From Prorocentrum cordatum (Eukaryota; Sar; Dinophyceae; Prorocentrales; Prorocentraceae): a stretch of 64,000 nucleotides of DNA. The number at the start of each line of letters is the position of its first letter. The stretch's first letter is position 1. The notes under the pieces are model-generated. The model was not told the origin of the DNA, ran no database searches, and saw nothing but the letters and a program-made list of their open reading frames with translations. Both the position numbers and the translations under genes were made by a program. Positions 52,166-63,144 of the stretch are shown here, piece by piece. Location of the stretch: assembly GCA_963575745.1 (NCBI GenBank), contig CAUYUJ010008557.1:824056-888055 (forward strand). The letters run 5' to 3'.

Positions 52166-53941
52166 GTGCGTCAACCTTCGTCGGCAGCTGAGGCGCGACG
52201 AGAGGGCGCACTAACCTCGCACAGAAGGCAGCCCCCTCGGCAGCGCGCCATGCACCGACCAGGGACGGCCCTCCCTCGGGCCGGTGGAATCGCACAAGGG
52301 CGGAAGGTTCAGGACAGTCATCGAGAGGACAGACGGCGAAGAAGACCTCCCTCGCCGCCGCCGAAAGCACCTCCCGGTGGCGCCCCGCCGCAGAAGGCGC
52401 CGCCGAACCCCCGGGCTCCTGGGGCCCCTCCGCCTTATACCGCCCGTGGCGAAGGCCGCCCATCGAAGCCGCAGGCTCCTGGGGCGCCCCCGCCGCGTTC
52501 TGACTCTGGCGCGGGCCGTCCGCCGAAGCCACAGGCCCCCGGCGCGCCCCCGCCGCGCCACGCATCAAACGAAGGCCGCTCGGCGGAGCCCCAGGCTCCC
52601 TTTGCGCCTCCACCCTGCACTGCCTATGGCGAGGGGCCGGCGCCGAAGCCCCGGGCTCCGGGCGCACCTCCGCCATCCTACGCCCACGGCGAGGGTCGTG
52701 CTCCTAAGCCTCAGGCCCCGGGCACTGCCCCGCAATACCAACCGCCTCCTCGGAGAGTGGTTCCGCCGGGAGCGCCCCCGCGGCCGGCACGGACCTCGAC
52801 GGCTCCGCCCTCGCAGGCGCCGCCGCGGAAGGAGCCGCCTTCGAATCTGCCAACGGGGAAACCCCCGCCTCCGGGATGGAAGCCACGGCCGACGGGTGCT
52901 CGCGCGCCGCCGTCGCCGCCCCCGAGCAGTTACTCGCCGGCAGGGGAGCAGAGCAAACCCCCGCCTACGACACATCCGAGGCAGAAGAGAGCGCCTGCTG
53001 CGCCTCACCCGGGCTCTGCCGCAGCCCACGCGGATGGCCGGGAGCAGCAGGCACCGGGCGACTACGCCAGCGAGAACATGGCGGGATTGGAAGATCGCCT
53101 GCGCAGAGCGCGCGAGGAGCGTGAGGCGGCCAATCGCCCCCCACAGGCGGAGATTCCAACCCGCGAGCCAGCCCATGGCTCGGGCGGCATGGATCAGCAG
53201 GTGACTGGCAGTTACGCTACCGGAGCATCGGAGGGGCTGGCGTTGCGACTCCGTTGGCTCCAGGAGCTAGCTGCTGCCAGTGAGGCTGCCACTGCAGAGC
53301 GACAACGGCAAGCTGATGCCGGTGCCGCTGCCGCTGCAGAGCAACAGCGGCCAGCCCCGGCGTCACCCCATTCGGACGATTCTGTGCCGCCCGACCTCGG
53401 AGGATCTACTTCCGAGGGATTTCACGAAGAAACTTTGCAGCACGCCGAGCGGGCCCAGGGCCTGCCCGACGTGAAAATGGAACCCAGTTCGCCGCAGAGA
53501 GAAGAGGACAAGTTGGGGCCGATTCAGGAGGAAGGTACGAGGACTCTGGACGACCATGTCGTCGAGGATCCTCCGCCTCCCGATAGGATGGACGTTGATC
53601 CGCCCCCTCACGAAGTGCATGGGCACCGCCCTGGAGGCCCGCGCGTGTGGCGGCGCTGGACGCAGGCGGGGCGTCGCCGCCGCCGCGCGCCCCGCGTGGC
53701 GGACGACGCTGCGGTGGTGGCCGCGGCGGCCCCGCAGGCAGGGCAGGGGCCCGCGCGCGCGGCGCTGGGCCAAGGGGCGGCCGTCGTGGCAAGGGCGATT
53801 TTCGCTCCTGCCCCCGCGGGCGGCCGGCCTGCTGCTCCTGGATGCCCCGCGCGCCGTTGGCCGCGAGGCGGCGTGGCGAGCGGCTGTGCGGCGGCGCCTG
53901 CTGAAACGCCCGGGCGGGCCAGATTAATTTGTTGTAGTTAG
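52166..53941 (+). CDS. Long proline-rich ORF with 20-residue tandem repeats
   Basis: 591 residues. About 88-187 are five tandem 20-residue units (APGAPPPYTARGEGRPSKPQ and variants; 60 bp each, about 52424-52725). A second, looser repeat pair follows (QQAPGDYASENMAGLEDRLR and QQVTGSYATGASEGLALRLR), then an acidic segment (EEDKLGPIQEEGTRTLDDHV, DPPPPDRMDVDPPP). The last about 100 codons turn Arg/Ala-rich; a neighbouring frame there reads RGGRRCGGGRGGPAGR, so a late frameshift off an RGG-like tail is possible. It may be a host gene or element cargo. Function unknown; the disordered composition suggests a scaffold or RNA-binding role. Confidence 0.45.
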   Translation: MRQPSSAAEARREGALTSHRRQPPRQRAMHRPGTALPRAGGIAQGRKVQDSHREDRRRRRPPSPPPKAPPGGAPPQKAPPNPRAPGAPPPYTARGEGRPSKPQAPGAPPPRSDSGAGRPPKPQAPGAPPPRHASNEGRSAEPQAPFAPPPCTAYGEGPAPKPRAPGAPPPSYAHGEGRAPKPQAPGTAPQYQPPPRRVVPPGAPPRPARTSTAPPSQAPPRKEPPSNLPTGKPPPPGWKPRPTGARAPPSPPPSSYSPAGEQSKPPPTTHPRQKRAPAAPHPGSAAAHADGREQQAPGDYASENMAGLEDRLRRAREEREAANRPPQAEIPTREPAHGSGGMDQQVTGSYATGASEGLALRLRWLQELAAASEAATAERQRQADAGAAAAAEQQRPAPASPHSDDSVPPDLGGSTSEGFHEETLQHAERAQGLPDVKMEPSSPQREEDKLGPIQEEGTRTLDDHVVEDPPPPDRMDVDPPPHEVHGHRPGGPRVWRRWTQAGRRRRRAPRVADDAAVVAAAAPQAGQGPARAALGQGAAVVARAIFAPAPAGGRPAAPGCPARRWPRGGVASGCAAAPAETPGRARLICCS

Positions 53942-55843
53942 TTGCTCCGCGCGCTCTCCGGGGCGCGCTGCCTTGCCTCCTCGGTCCTCCTCCTCCCCTC
54001 CTCCTCTGCCTCTTCTGGCTTCTCTGCGCTCTGTTGTCACCCGTTCTTGCCGCTGGGCTCCTCATGGATGGTAACAGTGTGCGTGTTCGGGTTCCCTTCT
54101 TGTCCCTGGTCCTTTTTCTGTCAGATGCCTTATCGTCGTTGCCGCGTGCGCCCAGCCGTTTCTGGCGCGAGCCTCACTGTAGCTTCCAACTGCTGGTACA
54201 CACTTTGCCGGTGAAGTCACACTACCCCTCCTTTGCGCCACAATTCAAACAGAGGGGGGAAACGTCTACGATGATGGTGATGACGATGGCGACGATGACG
54301 ATGATGATGAAAAGGAGGAAGAGGCGGAGGAGGAGGAAAAGGTGGAGGAATTCGGGGGGACAGTTCCAGGCTGAGGGGACGCTCATGGTTTAGTTTCCTG
54401 GCTCGATGTGCACTTATCGAGAGTCAGATACAGTCGCGCAATGCTTCGTAATCCTGTCCTGCCAGTGTCAAGTTAAACGAGTGTGGCGCAGGCGGTCTTG
54501 GAGGCATTGGACGTGAATCAGTTCGCGGTGGTGTTGCGTGAGAGCCACGTGCGCCAGATCCGCGGATTGAAGCAGGGCTGCATGCGGTTCTCCGAGGGAG
54601 GCGGCTTGGGCGGATATGTAGTGCAATCCGAGGGTTCAGGTCTAGCGCCACATGGGTCAAGTGTTCGGCCCTCGACGTTGTGTGCGGGCAAGGGCAAAGA
54701 CATGTCAGCCATTCACACCGAAGCCGCCAGCTGGGGCACCAACTCTTACTTATTGCTCTCTTGTGCTTCTGTCTGGCTGTGATCGCTTCGCAAATATGCA
54801 AGAGTTTTTTGCTGCCGAGGGCCCTGGAGGTAAAGTGATTATAGCGAAGTGCCTGTCAGGTACAGCCCCTGGCCCCGAACGTGGCATGGTCCAGGTAGCT
54901 CGCCCTACCCTGAGGCGTCGGGCGCGAGCGTTGAGAAAGTGAGAGGGTTTTGGGCAGATTGGCTCACTAGTGGACCCGCAGTCGTCGGCGCAAACTATAT
55001 CCATATCCCCCGCCTGTGTAGGTCCGCGAAAGTCGATCTTCCAGGCGGTGGTTATGTATTCGAGTAGGGGATCGACTACCAAGTTAAGTGACCCGAAATT
55101 TGGTTTTACGTCGAGTCTAAGAAACATGCGTAAACTGTTCGCACATCTGCGTGCATGATAAGTATTGTTTGTGGATTCGGCAGGACTAGAGTTAGGTGTA
55201 AATCAATTATCTAGTCGATCTCTTACTCGATGTGTAGATCCCCGTCGCGAACAGGCGTGGTCGCTCACGCGCGTCCGTCAAGTCTTCGATCTTCTGCACC
55301 TAGTGCGCCTGGACGCCGGGGCTCTCCCCGCCTCGGCTGTGCGGCCCTCGGGCCTGCGTTTGTCTTCTTGTGACCTCGCAGCCCGAGGGCTCCATCTTAG
55401 GACGGCCCCCGGCGGCCACCCCCGCTGGGTCCGCGATTGGAGCCGGAGGCGCTCTGTCTGCGCCCTCCAGGAGGAGGAGACGGATGAGGAAGAGGAGGAG
55501 GAGGATGAGGAAAAGGATGAGGGCCAGTGTAAACCTAAGGGTCATCAGAGATGTTGGAATAAACCCTACCTCCCAGCTCCCTCTTCACAGGCCCCTACAA
55601 GGGTTCATTTCCACTGAGGGAACAAACTCGTTGGAAGACAACCGTTTGAAGACACGGAAGACTGCCAAAACGTTGTTCTCGGGATTTCAACGCCACGGAG
55701 CAACCTGACTGTTGGGTCTGGACGATCCCGAATCGTACCAGAACGCCATTCTTGGGACCACTGCGAATCAACCTAACTGTTGCACCCTCATAATCCTGAA
55801 TCCTTCCAAAACACAATTTCTGGTACGTCGATCATGGGAACCC
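53942..55843. other. Spacer, no firm gene
   Basis: Includes a GAT/GGA patch (54270-54350), a short GGA patch (55470-55525) and a 68-bp direct duplication (CAACCTGACTGTTG at 55701, CAACCTAACTGTTG at 55769). An ORF at 54483-54782 (ALDVNQFAVVLRESHVRQIR) has fair composition but no support. Confidence 0.4.
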
Positions 55844-56360
55844 GTGAAACTCTTACACGTTTTTAACACGAATGTGCGCGGCGCTAATGCGAGAGCCACA
55901 TGTTGAAAAGGGGGCGCCCTCAATATGTGAAGCTCTTGCAAACTTTTAAGACGAATGTGCGCGGCGCTAATGCGAGAACCACATGTTGAAAACGGGTGAC
56001 CCTCAATCCGCTAAACTCTTGCAAACATTTGAAACGAATGCGCGCGGCGCTAAGGCGAGAGCTACATTTTGAAAACGGGCGGCCCTCAATCCGTGAAACT
56101 CTTGGGATTTTTTGATTCGAATGTGCGCGGCGCTCAGGCGAGAGCCACATTCTGAAAACGGGTCGCCCTCAATCCGATCAGCTCTTGCAAATGTTTGAAA
56201 CGAATGGGCTCGGCGCTAAGGCGAGAACCACATTTTGAAAACGGGTGTCCCTCAATCCGTGAAATTTTCGCAAATTCTTAAAACGAATGTGCGCGGCGCT
56301 AAGGCGAGAGCCACAGTCTGAAAACCACCCGTGCCCCATATGTGAAACGGTTGCCAATGT
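55844..56360. repeat. 83-bp tandem satellite, about 6.2 units
   Basis: The word GTGAAACTCTTGCAAA (or variants) recurs at 55844, 55927, 56010, 56093, 56176, 56259 and 56342, every interval exactly 83 bp. Between them runs ACGAATGTGCGCGGCGCTAA, GGCGAGAGCCACAT and GAAAACGGG..CCCTCAATCC. Units differ by base changes but never by indels. Confidence 0.95.
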
Positions 56361-56455
56361 TTAAGTTCCAGGGTCATACTTGGTAAGGAAGTCTCAGGCG
56401 AAACGCCCGTCCCGCTCTACAGGGAGAAGCTTTGCATGAGGAGAACGAGTCGATG

Positions 56456-56585
56456 AGGAGGAGGAGGAGGAGGAGAAGGAGAAGGAGGAGAAGGAGGAGC
56501 AGGAGGAGCAGGAAAAGGAGCAGGACGAGGAGCAGGAGGAGGAGGAGGAGCAGGAGGAGGAGGAGGAGGAGGAACAGGAGGGGGA
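56456..56585. repeat. GGA/GCA purine microsatellite
   Basis: Interrupted (GGA)n with AGC and AAA variants. Confidence 0.9.
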
Positions 56586-56649
56586 ACAGTACCAAACCGC
56601 AACGACCTCCCACGCCGCTGTAGATAAGCCATACCGCTGCATACATCAC

Positions 56650-57369
56650 AGCTGGTCAGTTTCATTCCCCCTCGGCAAGATGGTTACATAGCAACCAATT
56701 GCTTCCGCAGGCAGTCTCTCTCAAGTACGACGCTTACGTTGGAAAGCCTCATACCCTGCACAGGAGCCCTAACGGGCATACCTGGGGGAGAGGCATCAGT
56801 ATTGTCCAATGCCCTACGGCCGACGTGACTCCTGCCATGCTGCCCGCCCACTCCATCAGATCATCAGCACATGACCTCCATAAGCACACCACGGACCAGC
56901 ACTACATCACACAGGCGATGCCAGACGGCGGCCCACACGACAGTCCCATACCATGCATGCGAGCCCAGAGAGGCATACTTGGAGGAGGGACATGCGCAGA
57001 CGAGGTGGAGTACAGAGGGGCAGTACACGATTCGATACACAACCCAGTCGACCCCAATAATTGTTTCATGGTATACATATTTTTGTTGACAAGACCCTGC
57101 GTGCCGTGATCATTATACAAATTCTAAATACACATGTCGTTACGATCACACAACAATACATCGCGCACACACATGACGAATACGTACTCACACCAGGCCT
57201 GGTCATACATTCCATTTCATGACTCTTACAGTGCCTTACACATATTACAATAGCTTGGCCTCATACCCGGCACGGGGGCCCCAGGGAGCACACCTAGGGG
57301 AGAGGCGTCGGGACAGAGCCATGGGAAGGCACCGGTGACATCTGGGAAGCCATTTATTTTGAACGACAG
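56650..57369 (+). other. 5' part of an A/C-rich block, with a thrice-repeated short motif
   Basis: AGGGCATACCTGGGGGAGAG-type words recur near 56775, 56970 and 57285. Strand composition is high in A and C. No clear ORF start. Confidence 0.4.
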
Positions 57370-59180
57370 GTGACGTCAATCCCAATTTCCCTTACATTTG
57401 CCACCGCTACAATCAGGCTCAAATTTGTTGCTGACGTGCTGGTTCTCACGTGCATCCTCGATGCAATGCTTCCGACGCCGCTCCCATACAATCCGACCAG
57501 TAGCAACATTGATGTTTTCCTGGAGGGTAAGTGGGCTAATGCACTTCGGTTTGCTTGCCTAGCGTCCTTGACGATTCACATGGCGTGGTCACTCAATGAG
57601 GACAACGACAAACGCAAGTACATGATTGACTCAATATACCGCCAATCCAACGGCCAGCACACCGACGGCGCAAGCGAGACAGTACCACCTCTACTACGCA
57701 CTCGCAGCAGGACCAACAGGCCAGACATGCCACGCACCGCCAAACCATCTATATACGACCCTGGCTGCGCTCGATCACTGAAAACACACGTTGAACCAGG
57801 CAGACAAGGCCTGGTCACCGAGGGCGACATCGAGGGTGCTACGTGTACATCTCACTACGACTGGCCATGAATACCTTCCCGTTGCCGACCAGCAAGGGAT
57901 TGGCCAAAGCCGGAAGGGAGGCACACATTATGATTACATGCTTACCAGATATTTACAAGCACTACTTCAATCGATTGCACGATCGACTCACGTCGGCCCT
58001 CAATAGCTGGAAATACCTTTGCTCAGATCGCGGTTTCGGACTCCACTCGTCGCAGCGGCCGATGGAAATGCCCTACTACAGGAAAGCCGACTACAGAACC
58101 GACAGCCAGCCATTCATCTTTGACGGAACGCCAAGGTACTTACGCGAAGTTCCACTTATCTACAGCACCTGGCAGCAGCTCAGCGACGACATCGACCGCG
58201 GCAGAGCGCGCCGCAAGTGCGCGCGCGTCAACGAGGACGGTGCCGAGAAGAGCCTCAAGGAGACATTATACAAACTATACGACTAACAGAGCACAAAACG
58301 ATGCGACTTCCAGATGGACGAGGACTACGCCATCCACGCGAAGATCAAGTACGACGAACAAGACTTCGAGAAGCGCACCTTCACCTGCTTCTATGACAGA
58401 TGCAAGCCACATCGTCGCTTCGGGGTCGGAGTTACTCTCGCCCACCAACTACCTAGCAGACGCGCTCCACGCATCGGGTGCTTCGGCCCTCCGCCCACCA
58501 TGGGCAATGTGCACGCCTGAGAAAAAGCCGACGGCACATCGCCCCGCCAGCCACCGACCAGCAGCCCAACTACATAGAACTCGAAGGCGCCACAACATAC
58601 GAGTGCGAACTACTCAATCAATGGGAGGGCACAGCACGATTCAAGCACGATTTCCGCATAGGCCCTACACCATCGACGCCTCGGGCCCACGCCCATCGCG
58701 GAGCTCCACCCAAGCATGCTCATTATACATGACGACAGCAGCCTGACGCACATCGCGGCTGAACCCTCCAGCTTCCTGCCGCGCCCTCAAGGGCCCGAAT
58801 TCACATGTGAACCTCCCAAGTGCGTGCAGCAACAGCTGGCACAACGGCGAGATATCGAAACGCCCCAATGCGACCGCCTGGAAAAAGAGCGTCGCGAGTG
58901 CAACGGCCGAGTGCAAATATTTCCACCACAGCAGATTACCCCGCGCCTCACTCCCAAGAAAAAGAAATCCAAGAATGACGAAATATGGGGCGACACAAGC
59001 CACGACGACATCCCACCAGAGCCAGCAAATACGCCGACGCCACCGGCACAGGCCATCCAAGACGAACAGCTAGACCATTGGCAAGACTACCCCGACCTGT
59101 GCTACGACACTACCAAATCTGAAGGCAACAACGACAGGCGCGACCCATGGGCCAAGATGAGCAAAGCATCTGCTTTGTAA
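57370..59180 (+). pseudogene. Decayed protein-coding block of unknown family
   Basis: 57370-57870 reads as a 166-residue ORF (LKFVADVLVLTCILDAMLPT; FACLASLTIHMAWSLNEDND). 57843-58286 gives 147 residues (HIMITCLPDIYKHYFNRLHD, PLIYSTWQQLSDDIDRGRAR). That same frame continues past a TAA as DFQMDEDYAIHAKIKYDEQD-FEKRTFTCFYDRC, and 58716-59180 gives an acidic Pro-rich part (PRLTPKKKKSKNDEIWGDTS). Balanced composition over long stretches implies a former gene or element ORF. Codon use (many ACA, CAA, AAC, GAC) is unlike the G/C-driven neighbours. No motif recognised. Confidence 0.45.
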
Positions 59181-60250
59181 ACGAAATTTGCCTATCACCG
59201 CTCAAGCCCAACAAGTGCCTTGACATGTGCCTTCCCAGCGGCTGGACTGCCTACTGTCACTGCGCCAACGACGCAGACGGGGGATGCCAAGAAGAAGACC
59301 ATTGGCACCATGCAGTATACAACCACGAAGCAGCCAACACATGCACCTTCAGATTCCCAAACGACGATTTTCTGCTACCTGGCCGGCACAGATTCCTCAA
59401 CGAGTACGACAGCCAGAATTTTGTTCACCCAGACGGCAAGTAACGCCTGCCGCGTCTACCACTCAGACCCGACTCCCAAGCCACGCCACGATCGACCTTC
59501 ACCTTACCACTACAAGCGTATAAGCCCCAATCAACAAATTTCTTTCAAGCAGACACGCACCAGCCAATGCGCAAGCCGCCCAAGCACCCTACCTACACCA
59601 GATCCGGCAATGACCTACAGGCATTCGCGGCAAATTATCATAGCAAAAAACGCTGAGACTACAAGTCGCAACGAATTACAAGCATCTCATCGCGCTGATC
59701 ACAGGACGACAAGCACCGCTCGACAATGTCAATATCGCCGCCATGCAAGAAGTTGCCCAATGGCCCAACGCATGCCGCGAAGTACGACTTGGCAGTACGC
59801 ATGCGCGACACAGCCCGCCTATTACAACGCATCTGCAGCCCAACAGCAGACGCAGTAAATTCCAACCAAATCACCACCACCATCATCGCGACCCAGCAGA
59901 CCCAGACCATTCACGCCCACACTACCGCCCTCATGGTACGCACCCGACGCCTTAACGAGCCCGAGCAAAACAACCGACGCTGCACGCAACAACGCAGCAG
60001 AGTTCCGACCTGCGCAGCAGCTCAGCAAACCAAGTGGGCCGACACCACTAGCAACCACAAAGCAGATCACAATCGACCCCCCGCACGTCCACGACAACAG
60101 GCGAGTCCTAGCGCGCCCATGCCGAAGATACACGTCAGCTAAACGACTGCGGCTCACCACATACCCTACAAGCCACCACCAGCTTAACTGATCGAGCAAG
60201 CTACCCAGACAACGCGACATCATCTTCTTCAACAGGGTTGTAGGCCCAAC
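59147..60250 (+). pseudogene. Continuation of the A/C-rich decayed block
   Basis: 59147-59443 encodes a Cys/His-rich 98-residue piece (CLDMCLPSGWTAYCHCANDA, CQEEDHWHHAVYNHEAANTC) overlapping the end of the previous ORF in another frame. Beyond it the frames are Gln/Thr/His-rich with frequent stops. Probably part of the same decayed unit. Confidence 0.35.
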
Positions 60251-60539
60251 GTTCCGGAACTACATCGCCAGGCTTCGCGCGTGCCAGACCCGCTGCGAGA
60301 ACGATTTCAATAGCTTGCATGAGTGCGCGCCTGGAACGCCATTCAGGGAGCCGCCGCCTACATGGCAACGCTACACAACGCTACTTCCATGCCTAAGCCG
60401 ACGATCACAATCGCGGGTCAGTCTACGTAAACGACATGTCGGCCGACCATCACTAGCTTTGGGCAGTGCTTCGATCTACCGCGACATTCACGACCAGTAC
60501 CTCCTCCCGTCCATTCGCACCCTCGCCCTTCTCCTCCTC

Positions 60540-60668
60540 CTTCCCCTCTCATGGAGGAGGAGGAGGAGGAGGAGGAAGAGGGGCAGGAGAAGAAGGAGGA
60601 CGACGACGGGAATGGCGAGGAGTAGGGCAAGAGGAGAAGGAGGAGGAGGAGGTCGAGGAGTAGGGCGA

Positions 60669-60741
<73 letters not shown>

Positions 60742-60744
60742 ATA

Positions 60745-60804
<60 letters not shown>

Positions 60805-61249
60805 CTGGTGCTGGTGCTGATGACGATGATGATTGTTGTGATGGTGGTGATGAGGATGATGGTGGTGGTGGTGCTGATGATGATGAGGCTACTGCTGATG
60901 ATTATGATGGTGATGGTGGTGCTGGTGATGATGCTGACGACAACGGCGACAATGATGATGACGATGATGATGCTGGTGCTGATGATGATGATGAGGATGA
61001 TGATGATGAAGATGCGGATGACGATGCTGCTGATGATGCTGATGATGCTGCTGATGGTGATGGTGATGCTGATCCTGATGATGATGGTACGTATCATGAT
61101 TATGATGATTACGCTGATGATGCTGATGATGCTGCTGATGCTGATGATAGTGTTGCTGATGATGCTGCCGCTGATTATAATGCTGCTGTTGATGGCGGTG
61201 GTGATGCTGATGCTTATGATTATGAGGATGCTGCTGATGATGATGCTGC

Positions 61250-61304
<55 letters not shown>

Positions 61305-61346
61305 TGGTGCTGATGCTGCTGCTGATGATGATGGTGATGATGATGT

Positions 61347-61387
<41 letters not shown>

Positions 61388-61603
61388 CTGATGATGATGC
61401 TGATGAGGATGAGGATAGGGAGGAGGAGGCGGAGGAGGAAGAGGCGGAGGATGAGGCTCGGGATGAGGCGTAGGACGAGGAGGAGGAGGAGGAGGAGGAG
61501 GAGCTCCTCCTCTTGTCCTGCTCCTCGCGCTCCCTGTCGTCGTCGTCGTCGTCGTCGTCGCTGTCCTCCTCCTTCTCCTCCTCCTCCTCCTCCTCCTCCT
61601 CCT
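60540..61603. repeat. Composite microsatellite: GGA, long GAT block, GGA, TCC
   Basis: 60550-60663 GGA; 60669-61410 (GAT)n with CTG/GTG interruptions; 61420-61504 GGA; 61505-61603 TCC/GTC. All long acidic, Met, Ile, Ser or Arg ORFs over it are artefacts of the repeat. Confidence 0.9.
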
Positions 61604-61625
61604 TCCGTAACCATTTTGGCTCAAA
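61604..61625 (+). promoter_or_regulatory. Spliced-leader relict
   Basis: Matches the dinoflagellate leader except G to A at position 7 (CCGTAACC) and the last base (CAAA for CAAG). It lies flush against a TCC tract, 91 nt before the ATG at 61717. Confidence 0.88.
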
Positions 61626-61716
61626 TCGCGCACGAATTCTCGGGTGGCATGGTTTCGCTTGCAGTCTTCGGCGACGGCGTATCGCCGCCCTGGGCGTTCT
61701 GTTGCTCCTCTTCAGC

Positions 61717-62538
61717 ATGAGCAGCTCCGATGCTCTGAGCACTACCCACAGCCGTGGCACTGGATGGCGGCAGCGGACACTTCTGGCAGCTGGTCGGCGT
61801 GGTGAGCGCGCCAGCGCTCGCGGCTTCTTCCCCCCGTCGGAGTGCGTCGCCTCCGCCTTCGTGCAGGTGGACAGGGCTTTCAAGTCGGACGCGAAGAAGA
61901 TGATCGCAGGCAAGGTGCTTCACTGTCAGCGGGTAGCTCTGATTGGTGCTCCTACGCACCCAGCGCGGGATGCCTCCCTCGCTGTGTGCCACTCTGGGCA
62001 TATCAACCGCGAGCAGTTGCCTGCCGACTCGCGCGTCTTGAAGTTGGCCAACCCGGCCAAGCACAAGTCGTCTGGGCGTCAGCTGGGTGTGCAACGCATG
62101 CGCGGGGTTTGGGATGACATTGCGGACATCGGCGATGTCCTCCTCGCCGACACCACGGCGTCCATGCGAGAGGACTCTGCTCCGCCAGGCCTTTTGCTCA
62201 CCGCCCCCGCGGCGCAGTCTTCCGCTGGTTCGCCTGTCGCCGAAATGACGGCGCTAGCAACCGACTCCTCCATGCAGACGGGGGACGTGCCGAGCTCGAC
62301 CGACGGCCTCACCCCGTGCCTTGCTCAGCTCCTGAACACGCTGCCCACGAGTTGCCACGTCATGGTAAATCCCGTCGTATACTGCCCTCAGTGCAGGCGC
62401 GCTGGCCGCAAACACAAACGGACTTCGCCACGGACGACACCACCAGTTACACTTGCGTTGACTCCGCCCCGCACGCCGACTCCTTCATGGACTAACCCTG
62501 GTTGGTTATTTAGACCCCCCCCCCAGTGTTATCGTTAG
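61717..62538 (+). CDS. Unidentified ORF behind a spliced-leader relict (probable retroposed gene)
   Basis: 273 residues from the first ATG after the relict to TAG/TAA, with no introns. Mid-part: CVASAFVQVDRAFKSDAKKM, GKVLHCQRVALIGAPTHPAR, VQRMRGVWDDIADIGDVLLA, then SCHVMVNPVVYCPQCRRAGR-KHKR and a Thr/Pro-rich end. The CPQC near the C-terminus could be half of a zinc site. I do not recognise the family. Intronless structure plus leader relict means either a processed, reinserted cDNA or the first ORF of another LINE whose remainder is missing. The frame is intact. Confidence 0.5.
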   Translation: MSSSDALSTTHSRGTGWRQRTLLAAGRRGERASARGFFPPSECVASAFVQVDRAFKSDAKKMIAGKVLHCQRVALIGAPTHPARDASLAVCHSGHINREQLPADSRVLKLANPAKHKSSGRQLGVQRMRGVWDDIADIGDVLLADTTASMREDSAPPGLLLTAPAAQSSAGSPVAEMTALATDSSMQTGDVPSSTDGLTPCLAQLLNTLPTSCHVMVNPVVYCPQCRRAGRKHKRTSPRTTPPVTLALTPPRTPTPSWTNPGWLFRPPPQCYR

Positions 62539-63144
62539 CGCCGCTTTAGAGAAAATCCGAGCCCCCAGCTTAGCAGGGCGATAGCTTTAGCACCGCAGCG
62601 AAAAAAACGGGGAGGGACTTGTGGGACGAAAAAGAAATGCGCTGACACGGGTTGGGTTGGGAGGAAAGCATATATAATAATTTCGATCGAGTGCGAGCGC
62701 GTCTGGTTTTAACTTAGGGTGCCTGGGTGGGGCGTGAATATGAGCGCGAGCGCGCCTGAGTGCGAATGTGTCTGAGGGGGACATACCTGGGCTGAGTGAG
62801 TATGAGCGTGGTTGACTCTGACCAGGACTCAATCGATTTGTTCACCGAGAGCTGAAAGCTGAGAGCTGACCTCGCGCGAAAGCTGGGCCCACCTCTATGC
62901 TCCTAACTCGCACTGAGGCGACGAGATCGCTCGTGGCTGAGCTGGGTCCGCTGAGCCTGCTGCGCTGAGAGTTGACCTGAGGAGCCAGAGGTTGACTTTG
63001 CCCTCCAGCTCCCCCTGAGGCGTGGCTCTGCACGGCGATGCAGACCTGCGCTGAAAAAAACCTTGTGCCGAGAACTGGCCGTCGGAAAAATCCGGGAGGT
63101 GCCCGAGCGCTGGAACTGAGCACTGTCCTCCGCCGAGAAAGATC
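62539..63144. other. Spacer with CTGAG-rich words, possible 3' exons of the minus-strand gene
   Basis: GCTGAGAGCTGA and similar words recur (62848-62970). A minus-strand open stretch at 62842-63123 could be a further exon or UTR of the gene at 63933, without proof. Confidence 0.35.
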
